A stretch of DNA of 64,000 nt from Sequoia sempervirens (taxonomy: Eukaryota; Streptophyta; Pinopsida; Cupressales; Cupressaceae). Position numbers and translations under genes: made by a program. The notes under the pieces were generated by a model. The model was given only the letters and a program-made list of their open reading frames with translations. It had not been told where the DNA came from and did not search any database. The first letter of the stretch is position 1. Each line of letters opens with the position of its first letter. Shown here piece by piece: positions 10,581 to 21,236 of the stretch. The stretch lies in NCBI GenBank assembly GCA_007258455.2, contig VDFB02270651.1, positions 695,706,694-695,770,693 on the forward strand, written 5' to 3'.

Positions 10581-11300
10581 ATGATAGAGAAACAATTTTT
10601 TGCTTTTTTATTCGCTACTAGTAAATTGAGACCTTATTTACTGAATGCTGAAATACATGTGATGGAAAAATTTGACCCTTTGAAACTCCTTTTCACTAAA
10701 ATAGATTTATCTAGATTCTTAGCTAAGTGTTTTATGTTTTTGAATGAGTTTGACCTTAAGTTTGTTTCACAAAAATTAATTAAAGGACAATACTTAATCA
10801 ACCACCTAGCGGATGTTCCTTCTCCCTTAGCATTACCTAATATAGAAGCATTTCTTAATGAGAATGTGTTGATTATTCAAAAAGATGAAGAAATGTGGGA
10901 ATTATACTTTGACGGCTCTAAGTGTAGAAAAGGATTTGGTGCTGAAGTTTTAATAATTCCACCTAAAGGTAAGCCTATTCCCTTATCATACTGCTTAAAC
11001 TTCCTATGCACAAACAACGTAGTAGAGTATGAAGTGTCGGAGTATGTGCCGCTTTGACTTTAGGAGCTCAAAATATTAGGATATTTTGTGATTCATAATT
11101 ATTCATTGACAAAATAAACATAACATATCAAGCAAAAAATGAAAAATTATCAAAATATAAGGATCTCACAATGACTTTGTTAGAAAGCTTTGATTCATTC
11201 ACCATTGATAACATCCCATATAAAGATAATCAGCATGTAGATGCAATGGCGAGTGTGGCTTCTCTAATATCTCCTAAAGATCCTTAAAAAAAATTCACAT
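10581..11300 (+). pseudogene. Element B pol: RNase H tail and extra archaeal-type RNase H
   Basis: The open segment 10581-11057 begins with the end of the normal RNase H (EKQFFAFLFATSKLRPYLL), passes through the connection (IKGQYLINHLADVP), and enters the second RNase H with LYFDGSKCRKGFGAEVLI, then CTNNVVEYE. Two successive RNase H domains are diagnostic of the Tat lineage of Ty3/gypsy. The frame breaks at about 11035, where a shift replaces the expected EALI, and continues one frame over with GAQNIRIF and NIPYKDNQHVDAMASVASL. Confidence 0.85.
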
Positions 11301-11317
11301 TTATTGTACATGCAATT

Positions 11318-12620
11318 ATGAAACCATTGATAGAATCTAAAATAGAAGAAGTGCTATCAACCACCATTGAAATCTCTAGTGAATGGTACACAGCAATATT
11401 TAATTATTTAAAAAATGGTACCTTTCCTGAGCCAACAACTGAGAATACTCAAGCTCACCTTAGAAAACTTGTGTGTAAATATATAATTATTGTCGATGTT
11501 TTGTATGATAGATCCTTTGATGGTCTCTTACTTAGGTGCCTTAAACAGACTGAAATACCCATAGCACTTGTGGAAGCCCATGCAGGTGCTTGTGGGGGGC
11601 ATTTTGGAGGAAGATCATTAGTTCAAAAGCTAATCCGTATAGGATACTATTTGAGCAATATGGAACAAGATTTCTTTGCATATGTTAAGAAATGTCACAA
11701 ATGCCAAGAACATAGAAAATTGATCCATGGTCTTGATTTTGAGCTTCATGCACAAGTTCCTATTTGGCCTTTCTTGGTATGGGGCCTTGATATTATTGGA
11801 AAAATATCATGACCCTCCTCTGCTAGACATGCATTTATAATCACCGCAATGGATTATTTCACAAAATGGGTGAAAGCTATTCCCCTTTGTTCAACAACTG
11901 CTAATGTAATATATTGTTTCATATTGGAACATATTACTGCTCACTTTAGACTTCCTTCAACTTTAGTTTTGGACAATGGGACACCATTTATGAACAAATA
12001 AGTGAAAAATTTCTTAGAAACGTTTAACATACAAAATCACTTTTCAACACCGTACTACCCATAATGTAATGGTCAATTTGAATCAACTAATAAAACCCTC
12101 AAAAAAATCTTAAGGAAAACAATTAGTAAACATAATAAGGACTAACACACATAGCTGATATATGCGTTATGGGCTTATCACATGAATATTAAAGCATCAA
12201 CCAAGAATACCCCTTAAAACCTTGTCTATGGCACCGAGAAATAATGCCCCTAGAGTTAGAGATTTCTTCATTAATAATTTCTCTCCAAGGGCTTATTAAT
12301 GATCACATCAGCTTGAAATGCTTGAGGAGCAATGCATTAACACTCTTGAGCACCATCAAGCTTATTCTAAAAGAATGTAGTGTAGTTACAATGATAACAT
12401 CATCCCTTGATTATTCAATAAATGTTATTTGGTGTTATGCGAGAATCAATGTAACGTCAATGCTACACCAACTAAAAAAGGAAAGTTTAGCCCTAATTGG
12501 TTAGGACCTTATATAATTGAAAAAAAAATTGGGTTTAAAGTATACACGTTAAAAGGCATGGATGGTACACCTCTTAAAGAACCTATTAATGTTGCACATT
12601 TGCATCAATATTATGTATAA
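11318..12620 (+). pseudogene. Element B pol: integrase (broken)
   Basis: The HHCC zinc region is complete (EAHAGACGGHFGG, then KKCHKCQE). All three catalytic acids are still encoded: AMDYFTKW, LDNGTPF and QFESTNKT, but a TGA at about 11810 and several TAA and TAG codons interrupt the core. The C-terminal part is in the frame of 12429-12620 (KKGKFSPNWLGPYIIEK, then YTLKGMDGTPLKEPINVAHL). The same modules are in element A at 2580-3660, which has diverged and carries different breaks. Confidence 0.87.
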
Positions 12621-13105
12621 CCTTCTTGAATAGTGTGAATGATAAATCAGTGGTGTTAGAGATAGTGGATGACTTTCTATGTTCTCTCACATTGCTTCAA
12701 AATAATTATTTGTGTGTCTTGAATACTAAAGTAATTATTTAAATTAATTTTAAGTTTTTACTTTAGGTTTCATACTATTCAAGATAAGCTTGTATGTTGT
12801 GTTAGATTAGATACTTATATGCATTTAATGTTCTACAATTAGATCATAGGTGTATTTAATTTAGCATAACATAATTAATCATAATGTTTCATCTAAAAGA
12901 ATCTAGAATAGTTTTAATTAGATCACATAGAGCATGTTAAATCATGGAGACATTTATTAAATAGTCTTTCAAATATTATTTAATTAATCACATTTCCATT
13001 TAACATAAAACACAAATAATCAAGAATTAAATGATCATATATATATATATATATATATCAAGGTTTCGAGTACATTTCATCAAATATATAATGCTAAGGT
13101 GGTCT
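12621..13105 (+). other. Spacer after element B pol, with (AT)n microsatellite
   Basis: Non-coding spacer shared with element A (3661-4015). A pure AT dinucleotide run of about 22 bp lies at 13037-13058, absent from copy A. Confidence 0.55.
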
Positions 13106-13109
13106 GTGG

Positions 13110-15120
13110 ATACTAGATCCCTTAGGGTCTAGTGATCAGTTCTATCTAGATGTAGTCTATTGAGAGATAGTAGTATGCGATCGTGATCGTGAATTGATAA
13201 GAGCATCCAAAGCATACTGTAGACCCTGTGCTCATCCAACAATCATGGTATCCGATCCAACTGCCTCTAGACACTCTTGCTTTATGCTATCTCTATTTTC
13301 TTGTACCTTGGCTACCTCTACATGACTATCTCAACCTCTGCTAGATCTCGAGACAACTGAATCTCCCCATATGCAGCTTTGGTTGGATCAACATGCATCA
13401 TTGCACCCTCATATGCTGCCGAAAATCTTACATAAGGCTCAAACAACTTTGGGTCCCACTCCACAATGGGTGGAGGCACATAGTCTATACTAGTAGCCCG
13501 ATCAAAGATTGATGAAGGCACTATCTCTACCGCTACCTATCAATAGAGGTCATGCAAATCTCTCACAACCCCTACAAGATAGAAATCTTAAATATAATTA
13601 GTACACATCATGATATATAAATAAATTAAAATTATAAGCATGAAAATTAGCACAAGAATAATAATAAATAAAATTTCATCACCTAGATCTCTGGTTGGCT
13701 ATGTAAAGATAGCCTCATCCTATGTAGGAGGCATGGAGGATGTGCTAGCCTCTCCATGATCATAAGTATTGGTATGTGTCGTGGTTGTTGACTATGATCT
13801 GGTAACATGGGTGGGAGTTGGATCTCCCCACTCATGGGCAATTGGACCCTCATCTTCCTATCACTATCCTCACTCATCAGCTCCTCCTCCTCATCCTCCT
13901 TCCATGTCTCCTTAGCCATCTTCCTCTTTGTCCTTCTGATTTGTGAGTGGTCCCATGAAGCCTATAGGCTAATCCATTGACAATATAGGATTTGGTCATG
14001 CTATTACCCACCACTCCTTGTATGCATATGTCACACCAACATCATCAATGCCAAAGACCAGGAGAATATCACATGGTCATCATCTGAGGTGAATTTTCTC
14101 ATATCTTTGGGCCTCTAAGCACTTTGGATTGATATTTGGTAGAAGGGTCATGATACTAGTGGTACTTGTATCTTCCCAAACTGTCACATGAAATGATCAT
14201 AGTAGAAGGGTCTTACTACATAATCATGGCTACCTAGTAGAAATCCATCCATCTGCATCCTACTCAACTATTGAGTCTCATCCAACCACTGTGGTATCAG
14301 TTTGTACAGTCTCCACAAGATCTCTTGATCTAGTCGGTCGAATTTGAATCTCCAAAACTGTAAATACCCATGCTGCCAAGACTGCCTCAATGGATAACTA
14401 AATGCACATGGATATCCTAGGGTTGATATAGATGGAAACCCTATTGGCCTAGTGCATGTGCTATGTTCCAAACACCAAACCTATAGTAGTGTACAATGTA
14501 CCATGATTTCAACCTCGTGGTATGCAAACTGCCCTAGATCATAGTTCAAATGTGCAAGGATGTTGCGGCCCTAGACCTATAGAGTCCTATGGTGTTGCAT
14601 CTAGCTGATCATATGAACAAGGTATCCATCTATGTGTGCACCTCGACCATCAAGGATGAGTACTAGTTCCACTATGAAAATCATAATCCATCTCAAGAAT
14701 GATGATCATGCATAGAGTAGCCATGCTAGCTCAAGACGTGGCCCTATGATCTCCTCTCGAACTAGTCCTCCCAAGAAATACCCTATATTTGCTTGCATCT
14801 GTGTGTATGTATGATACCCTATGAACCACATTGTCTTTTCTCAAACATGAACTCAAAGGATGTGATGTACATCCTCCAGAGTGATCGTCATTTCATTAGT
14901 GGGTAGGTGAAATGTGCTAGTATTGTCATCCCATCTCTCCACAAGCGCCATCAACATAGCATCATGGTACCTCATGGGAGGAATGAGCTACGCCCAGTAT
15001 AATCTAGTAGTCTATAGTATCTGAGTGTCTACCTTTAATAATGTTGAGACCAAGTCTTGTTGGCAACAAAATTGTCTATTGTTGAGATGCTATCATGACC
15101 AGGGTGGAATCTAACAAAAA
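13110..15120 (-). pseudogene. Element B antisense ORF: plant mobile domain (PMD) protein, broken
   Basis: The minus strand from about 14955 downward reads VERWDDNTSTFHLPTNEMTI followed by TLEDVHHIL, the diagnostic start of the aminotransferase-like PMD, also used by the host proteins MAIN and MAIL1. It continues through GRGAHIDGYLV, LGQFAYHEVEI and the open piece 14471-14268 (residues LEHSTCTRPIGF, then FKFDRLDQEILWRLYKLIP). An acidic linker is at 13919-13683 and a C-terminal piece at 13521-13318. Stops and shifts break it many times. It lies antisense between pol and the 3' LTR, as in element A and as described for Tat elements. It may act in silencing or transposition; that is unknown. Confidence 0.8.
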
Positions 15121-15221
15121 GTAAAAATATTTCCTATAAGCATCCTAAAATCTCAAAGATCTATACAACAACAATCAAAAAGTGTAATAAAGTTGTTCTA
15201 GTGTAATTTTCTAAGGGTCCT

Positions 15222-15335
15222 AGACACTTTATTTCCCTTTTGGGACACTTTGTGAAAAAGTGGGACACTTTGTGACAAAAGGGGACACTTTGTGAAAAAA
15301 AGGACACTTTGCAAAAAAAGGGACGCTTTGTGAAC
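15222..15335. repeat. GGGACACTTTGTGAAAAA tandem repeat (copy B)
   Basis: Five units of about 19-20 bp (TGGGACACTTTGTGAAAAAG and variants) sit between AAGGGTCCTAG and CTAGGGTCCTAA, so the array is bracketed by a short direct repeat. It lies upstream of the antisense PMD start. Copy A has a worn version at 4935-5065. Confidence 0.75.
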
Positions 15336-16076
15336 TTTTCTTCTAGGGTCCTAAATCAACTTATAAATGTGTAAAAACATAAAATAAATGTGTAAGGGAA
15401 AAGCTAAGGCACATAAAAATCAACTAACTTGATGTTGCAACTGGTCTTGAGCTACCTCCTCCCACATGACCTTAAGTCTCAGAGGCACGTATTCTCAACA
15501 GCTCAATATTTTCACTCAATCTCCAACAAAGTCAAGCTACGAGAAGCTAAAAGAAAAAATAATTACAAATTACTTCACTTTTTACTCTTATATATGTTTA
15601 AATTAGGTCTCTTGCGTATTAGGGTTAAAAGTTCTTTTCATTCAAACTAGCATACCAGGGGCTAGAGAAATCCATTTTGAATGTCATTTATTGCATTGGA
15701 TTTGTGACTTCACTCATGTTTTCATCAAATGTCTATCACTATGTACTTGGAAATAACCTATGATACAACTTCTCTAATTTGATGTGGTTAGATTGCTACC
15801 TTGATTCCACCTCCATAATGCAAGCAAAATCAATGTGGGGTATACATCTACCCTCGAATTTGATTTCTATAAGAAGTTAGATAAGAGGATTTTTGAATGA
15901 CTAACAAATCTGTGTTGCAAGGTGCAGTTCTTGACATTGTGGTTTTGTAGATAGCTATAGTGTGGCCTTCATTCTCTCATACTATGAATGAATCCATATG
16001 AGTATCCTTTTATGAAACAAAGTTTATTTTTCAAATTCCTTTATCTTGCATATGCATGTAGAGTCATATGGGTGCT
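15336..16076 (+). other. Element B 3' tail, non-coding
   Basis: Matches the tail of element A (5066-5733). The 73-codon frame at 15429-15650 has no motif and no counterpart in copy A, so I do not call it a gene. The polypurine tract follows at 16077-16091. Confidence 0.5.
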
Positions 16077-16091
16077 AAAGTGGGGGCTAGA

Positions 16092-17072
16092 TATAATGAC
16101 AAAAGTTGTACTCCCTTCTTGGAGATGGTAAAATTTCTCATTTAATCTAGACCTATTTTATTACCCTTGCATTAAATACCCTTTAAATCACCATTAAATA
16201 CCCTTTAAATCACCATTAATTTCTCATTTATCATCATGTTTTCATCCATGCATGTCATTCTAGCACAATAGAATAGGGTTGCATTGCATTTCAAATTTCC
16301 TAATCTTAGATAAACTTAAGGTTAGGGTTTATGTTAGAATTTAGATTCAAGATCCATTATTTCTATCAAGGTTTAACTACCAAACTAGGGGTTTGACCGC
16401 AATAAACCCCCCATTAGCAAATCAACACTATATTATGTTTTGTAGGTCTTTTTACAGGTGCAGATCCAAAAATTAGATTGGGAAGGTAGAGTAAAGATTG
16501 GAGAGTTGATTAGAACTTTGACTTTCTAAAAAAAAATAGAATGAGATTGATACACCATAAGTGGTATATGAGTCCCACCACAAGCAAATTTCTAAATTTT
16601 TGAAGATTCAAATTAAGCACTATTAGAGTCTTGTTCCAGTCTAGAAACCCTAGACTAGGAATGATACACTAGAAGTGGCATATGAGTCCTAATGTACCCT
16701 AAATCTAGCTTTTTTATCATTTTAGATCTTGTTTCATGCCTCTATAGATTTCTAGGTGAACATTTCTAGTTTCTCAACTTTTTTTTCTTCTGATTTACAC
16801 TCATTTATATGTCTTTTATTCATGTTTTTCACATCACTAAGTTTCAAAATTAGGTCTTGCATATTACTTGTCTTTCCAAGCCCTAGCTTCATGGTGAACC
16901 CATCTTTAGTCAATAGTCATACCCTCGAACACCCTTTATCAGATCTCTTTTGTTCATTCCAACACTAGAGTGAGATCTCTAGGGTTTCCTTAAATGTAAT
17001 AGTAGCGAAATACGACATCCCACCTTGTGCTTCATCTCCTAAAAGGTGGAGCACCCTATTTCTATCATTAGA
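16092..17072 (+). mobile_element. Element B 3' LTR, internally deleted
   Basis: Follows the polypurine tract AAAGTGGGGGCTAGA and ends CTATCATTAGA, matching the end of the LTR at 7503. Relative to that LTR it lacks the first U3 unit and about 670 bp corresponding to roughly 5976-6648, which includes the TATA box. The join reads ACCATTAATTTCTCATTTATCATCATG. Near the join a phrase of about 22 bp (CCCTTTAAATCACCATTAAATA) is repeated in tandem at 16180-16220. Hairpins at 16543 and 16657 remain. Confidence 0.75.
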
Positions 17073-17081
17073 CCTTTATTA

Positions 17082-18452
17082 TGCATACCAAGGCCCATTT
17101 TAATTATTTCTTGAAAATAGAACTATAGACACGTAAAATGTACTGACTGACATTACACATTTGATCCTAATTACTAACACCATTTCATCCTTAACCATCC
17201 CTCTGTCTAACCATTTAATTGAATACCCTTATTTGATTAAATTCATCAATTTTCCTCTCTTAATTAAATAAATCATTTATCTAATCAAGTCATTATCCCC
17301 CATTAATTAAATCAATCAGTCTGAGCTAATTATCCTTATTTAATTAAATAATCAATTTTATTTGATTAAATCCTTAAAGTCTATCTCATTAAATAAAATA
17401 AAATAAAACCTTACTTGATTTAATCTAACATCATCTCTTTTAATTAAATAAATCAAAGAGTCCTTATTTAATTAATCATTTTATCATATTCTTCTCATAT
17501 TTGATTTAAATAAACCCATAAATCTAAATCAATATGTCACATCATTTTAATCTCTCATTAAATTAATTAACCTTGATTAATTTAATCTCCATCCATGTCC
17601 CATCCTCTAGCTTTTGCAACCTGCACATGAAAATAGATTTAATTCATTTATTAAATCTCTATTTTCTCTCAAAAGGAATAACAAAGGAATATTCCTCAAA
17701 TTTGAATTCAAAATCCAAGTGAACTTTGTCCTTCCAACAAGGAATTTACTCCACCTAATAAGTTATTTTTCCTTGAGCCAAGTGGCATTCAATGCATTTT
17801 CTTTCCCTCTTACATGTCATTTCAACAATTTCAAATTCCACCTAATTGCATTTATTGACAGATTCTTCAAAACTTGCACATCCCTTATCCATTCATATGT
17901 TGACAAGGGGCATCTTTCCATTTGTTGATTCTTAGTCCCACATTGCTCTCTTTTGGGCATTCTTCCAACTTGACATTTAATAAATAAGAGGGCTTATTCC
18001 TCATTTCATCATCCACAATCCAAGTAGAATTATTATAGTCATTTTTAGTTCATCCACAATTTGAGTAAAGTTATTATACTCAAATCCATAGCAATCTATC
18101 ATCAAATTCATCCAAGCATAGTTAGGATTTTTGTAGATTTTCAACATGGAGCTCTATTGAAGTCATCACTACAAACATTCATCCTTCATCAATCATCTTC
18201 ATAAAATTATTGGAGTTGGGAAAGGGCCAATTTTCACATCAAATTGACACCAATTCCCCCATGGGATCAAGAGTTTTCATTGCTTTCAATAGGATTTAGC
18301 TTACTTTCTTGTTCTTTCATTTTATTCTTGTTTTCTTTCCTATTTTGAGCTTTACTAATGGATTTCATGGGGAATCCCTATTCTAACTTGCATATGATCC
18401 TCTAATGTGTTCTTTCATTATGTTTTATAGGTATTTGGATTGGGGTTCTACA
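17082..18452 (+). mobile_element. 5' LTR of element C
   Basis: Starts TGCATACCAAGGCCC and ends GGGGTTCTACA immediately before the primer-site sequence TTTGGTGCTAGGAGGG, giving about 1,371 bp. The U3 is rich in TTAATTAAATAA-type words (17210-17600); a TATA-like TTTAATAAATAAGAGGG lies at 17977. The start is inferred from the matching ends of LTR G; the end is well supported by the primer site. The 104-codon frame at 17614-17928 is not a recognised gene. No second copy of this LTR is in the window. Confidence 0.65.
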
Positions 18453-18470
18453 TTTGGTGCTAGGAGGGAA
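18453..18470 (+). other. Primer-binding site of element C
   Basis: TTTGGTGCTAGGAGGGAA follows the LTR directly. It resembles the TTTGGCGCTAGAAGGAGGG block that follows 5' LTRs of many Tat-lineage elements, with a C to T change in GGCGC. Confidence 0.6.
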
Positions 18471-21236
18471 AACCAAAAGATCTAATCACATTTTTTTCAT
18501 AAAATTTTGTGCTTTATCATGCTTTTGTGTCTCTATTGAAAACTCCACCGCTGGAAGCTCAACATCGCCTACTAGAATTCTAATTTTCAAATAGCACCAC
18601 TGAATCTTTCTGGCTCGTTGGAATCTTTTCAAAATCCAAACTGCACCGTTGATCAGAATAGCAATGCCTTCATGCTCACTGGTTTAGCTACAAAGCGATG
18701 CTAACTAGTAAGCAACACTATACAACACTGCTAGTAATTTCAAATTGTGACGCCTTCGTGGGTTGCACCACTGGAGGGAAATAGAAAGTGAAAATTTATT
18801 TATAACATGTTCTTTTTATCAAATTCTTGTTATTTGGTCTATTTTCTACTTTCTTGACCTTTGTTTTTGCATAACCTAACTGATTTTCTTTTAGGTTGGA
18901 TTGATCAAAGGTGAAGAGGAAAAGAAGCGTGATGACCTCATTTCATGATACCAAGTGTTTTTAAACACTCTAGTGTTTTTTCAACACTCTTAGAGGATTC
19001 ACTATTCCTCTTAAGGAAAATTTTGTTATCTTTCATGCTTAGGACTTATTAGTTTCATTTTGGGCTCTAAAAAAACTCTTTAAATTCTTGTTAATAAAGG
19101 GCTTAAAATGAACATTAGGACTCAAACTTACTAGAGTTTGTTTTGGATTTAATAAATGAACAACACAAATTATCACACTTATTTTGGTGCTTAAAAGGAA
19201 GTCATTATTGCTTTGTGGGGTTAAAAAGAACATGTGCTACTTTGTTTTGTGATTGCTTACTCAAACTAACACCATTGAAAAGATGTATGCACTTCTCTCA
19301 TGCCTCATGATGATCTTGAGAATCAAAAGGCTTTTTGGTGGTCTTAGGTTGGGATAAAGTGATTGCTTTCACACTACCTTTTGGGCTTAAAATTGAACAA
19401 AACATTGTGCGAGTGTGAGTCAAACCTATCACGTGTATTCTCTCTTTGTTTCTCAACAAATATTGATCGAGTTAGGGATATGCTTTCTCCCTATTGTTTA
19501 TCTTAGAGGGTTTGCCTTGGGGAAAAATTACTCACCCAAGGGAATGACTCAATTGATAACACTCTAAAGCCAAGACTATTTCCAGCCAGGATATAAATGT
19601 GGCTACTAGAACAAAGGCCAATATCATGTGGTTGGCTCTCATGAGAAGGGCAGCAATGGTCTCTCGCCACGTTGGGTCAACTCCTATGAACAAAAAGTAT
19701 GAATTAAAACCCTTGTTGTAGAAAGGCCAAAATCCCTATCTATTTGTTGGTGCAAGAAAGGTCATTCTGAAGCTGCCCCAATCTTTTATGATCTTTAATA
19801 GAAATGGAAAGCATGCCATGGGAGTTTCATGGGTGTTGATGCTTGGCTACCCTATATAAGTGAGTGTCATGGAGGGAGCCAGTGGGGTCAAGCATCTAAT
19901 CATTCACTTAGGATAAGCGTATCTGGACTTTTCCAAGCGGGGACTCAACAAATATAGTATTTCATATCCATAAGGTTGTGCTTGTTCTTGGTTACAAAAC
20001 ACTTTGCTTGTTCAAAAAAAATTGGAAACAAACATTTAACATCATCATCAAAATTTCAAACCCTTTAGGAGGCAAATACAATTGACCAAATACATGTGTT
20101 ATTGATTTCCCTTGGGATTTATCCTTAGAGGTTTCTAAACACTTGGATTTAAATCTTAGATTTCCTACTAAAGTTAATGATAGGTAACCCTTGTCTTGAT
20201 TTCATCAAAATTCCACATAACATAATTTGTGGGATTCGAAGAAAATGGGACATTGGACATCTAGTTTGAAAATCTAATCAAAGAAGTGTTTGTGCTAAAA
20301 AAAGTCACTAAGAAAAGATAACAAAATTGGCTCTCACACATGTGTTAGTTCCTCATGATTTCCAAGAAAGTCAAAATTTCAAAGCAAAATTCCTTGAGAA
20401 AAAGTTCAAAATTTAGGAGTCACACTTGAAAGGTCATCAAGAAATACATTAGGAAGTGAAATCAAAAGCAACATATCAAAATAAGCAAAAAAATCACAAT
20501 GTTCTATAGACTCATCCCTTTGAACAATTCAGAAATATAGGCTCAGTTTGAACCACTTCTTGGTTAAAAGGTCCTTAGAAGTATTGCATGTTCTTCAATA
20601 CTGAGGTCTAGTAAACAAGTGTCTTTTTAGGTACATCCTAGGATCAAAATAAAAAAATTTCATCCATCCTTGAACTTCAAACCAAAATCAGCTCACCATC
20701 ATCTTTTGAAAAATCTTGAAATTATCCTCCATGCTAGGCTTTTTGGAAAAAAATCAAAATCATCAAATCCCTAAAGAAAAATCCTTGAAATTTTTGAATC
20801 AAATCATCTTTGACTAGGTGTGTGTAGATGCATCCTTTTGCATATGCTTAGTCAAAATTATCAAACCATCTTGTTTAGCTAGGTATATGTATATGCATCC
20901 TTCTTCATATGCTTGGTTAAATTATCATCTTGTTTGAATAGGTGTAGGTAGATGCATCCTTCTCCCTACACATATTCAAATTATCATCCTTTGGGAAAAT
21001 CTACCCCCTAGATAATAATCCAACATCTTAGGGTCTATTTTCTCATAATCCAAAGACAAAGAAAACCAAAAATTCAAATCAAGGTCAATTTAAAATCCAA
21101 AACAAATCCAAAAGGTCCTAAAAAGTCTAGCATCTCCTTAAGATTTCTCAAAGTTCAAACATCCGCATCATCCATCTTTTACATCATCCCCATCATATCA
21201 CCTTTGATCCTCAAAATATCCTAAATTTTCTCTTTT
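18471..21236 (+). other. Long untranslated leader of element C
   Basis: About 2.8 kb without a credible gene. A long leader before gag is usual in large Tat elements. It includes CACCGCTGG/CACCACTGG phrases near 18546-18775 and, close to gag, three tandem hairpins (20811-20977). Confidence 0.55.
20811..20977 (+). repeat. Three tandem hairpins upstream of element C gag
   Basis: Units at 20811-20854, 20874-20921 and 20936-20977 (period about 62 bp) share a central ATGCATCCTT. Each folds on itself: TGACTAGG with CTTAGTCA, TTTAGCTAGG with CTTGGTTAAA, and GAATAGGTGTAGG with CCCTACACATATTC. The arms differ between units yet stay complementary, for example a C-G pair in unit 1 is A-T in unit 3. Confidence 0.7.
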
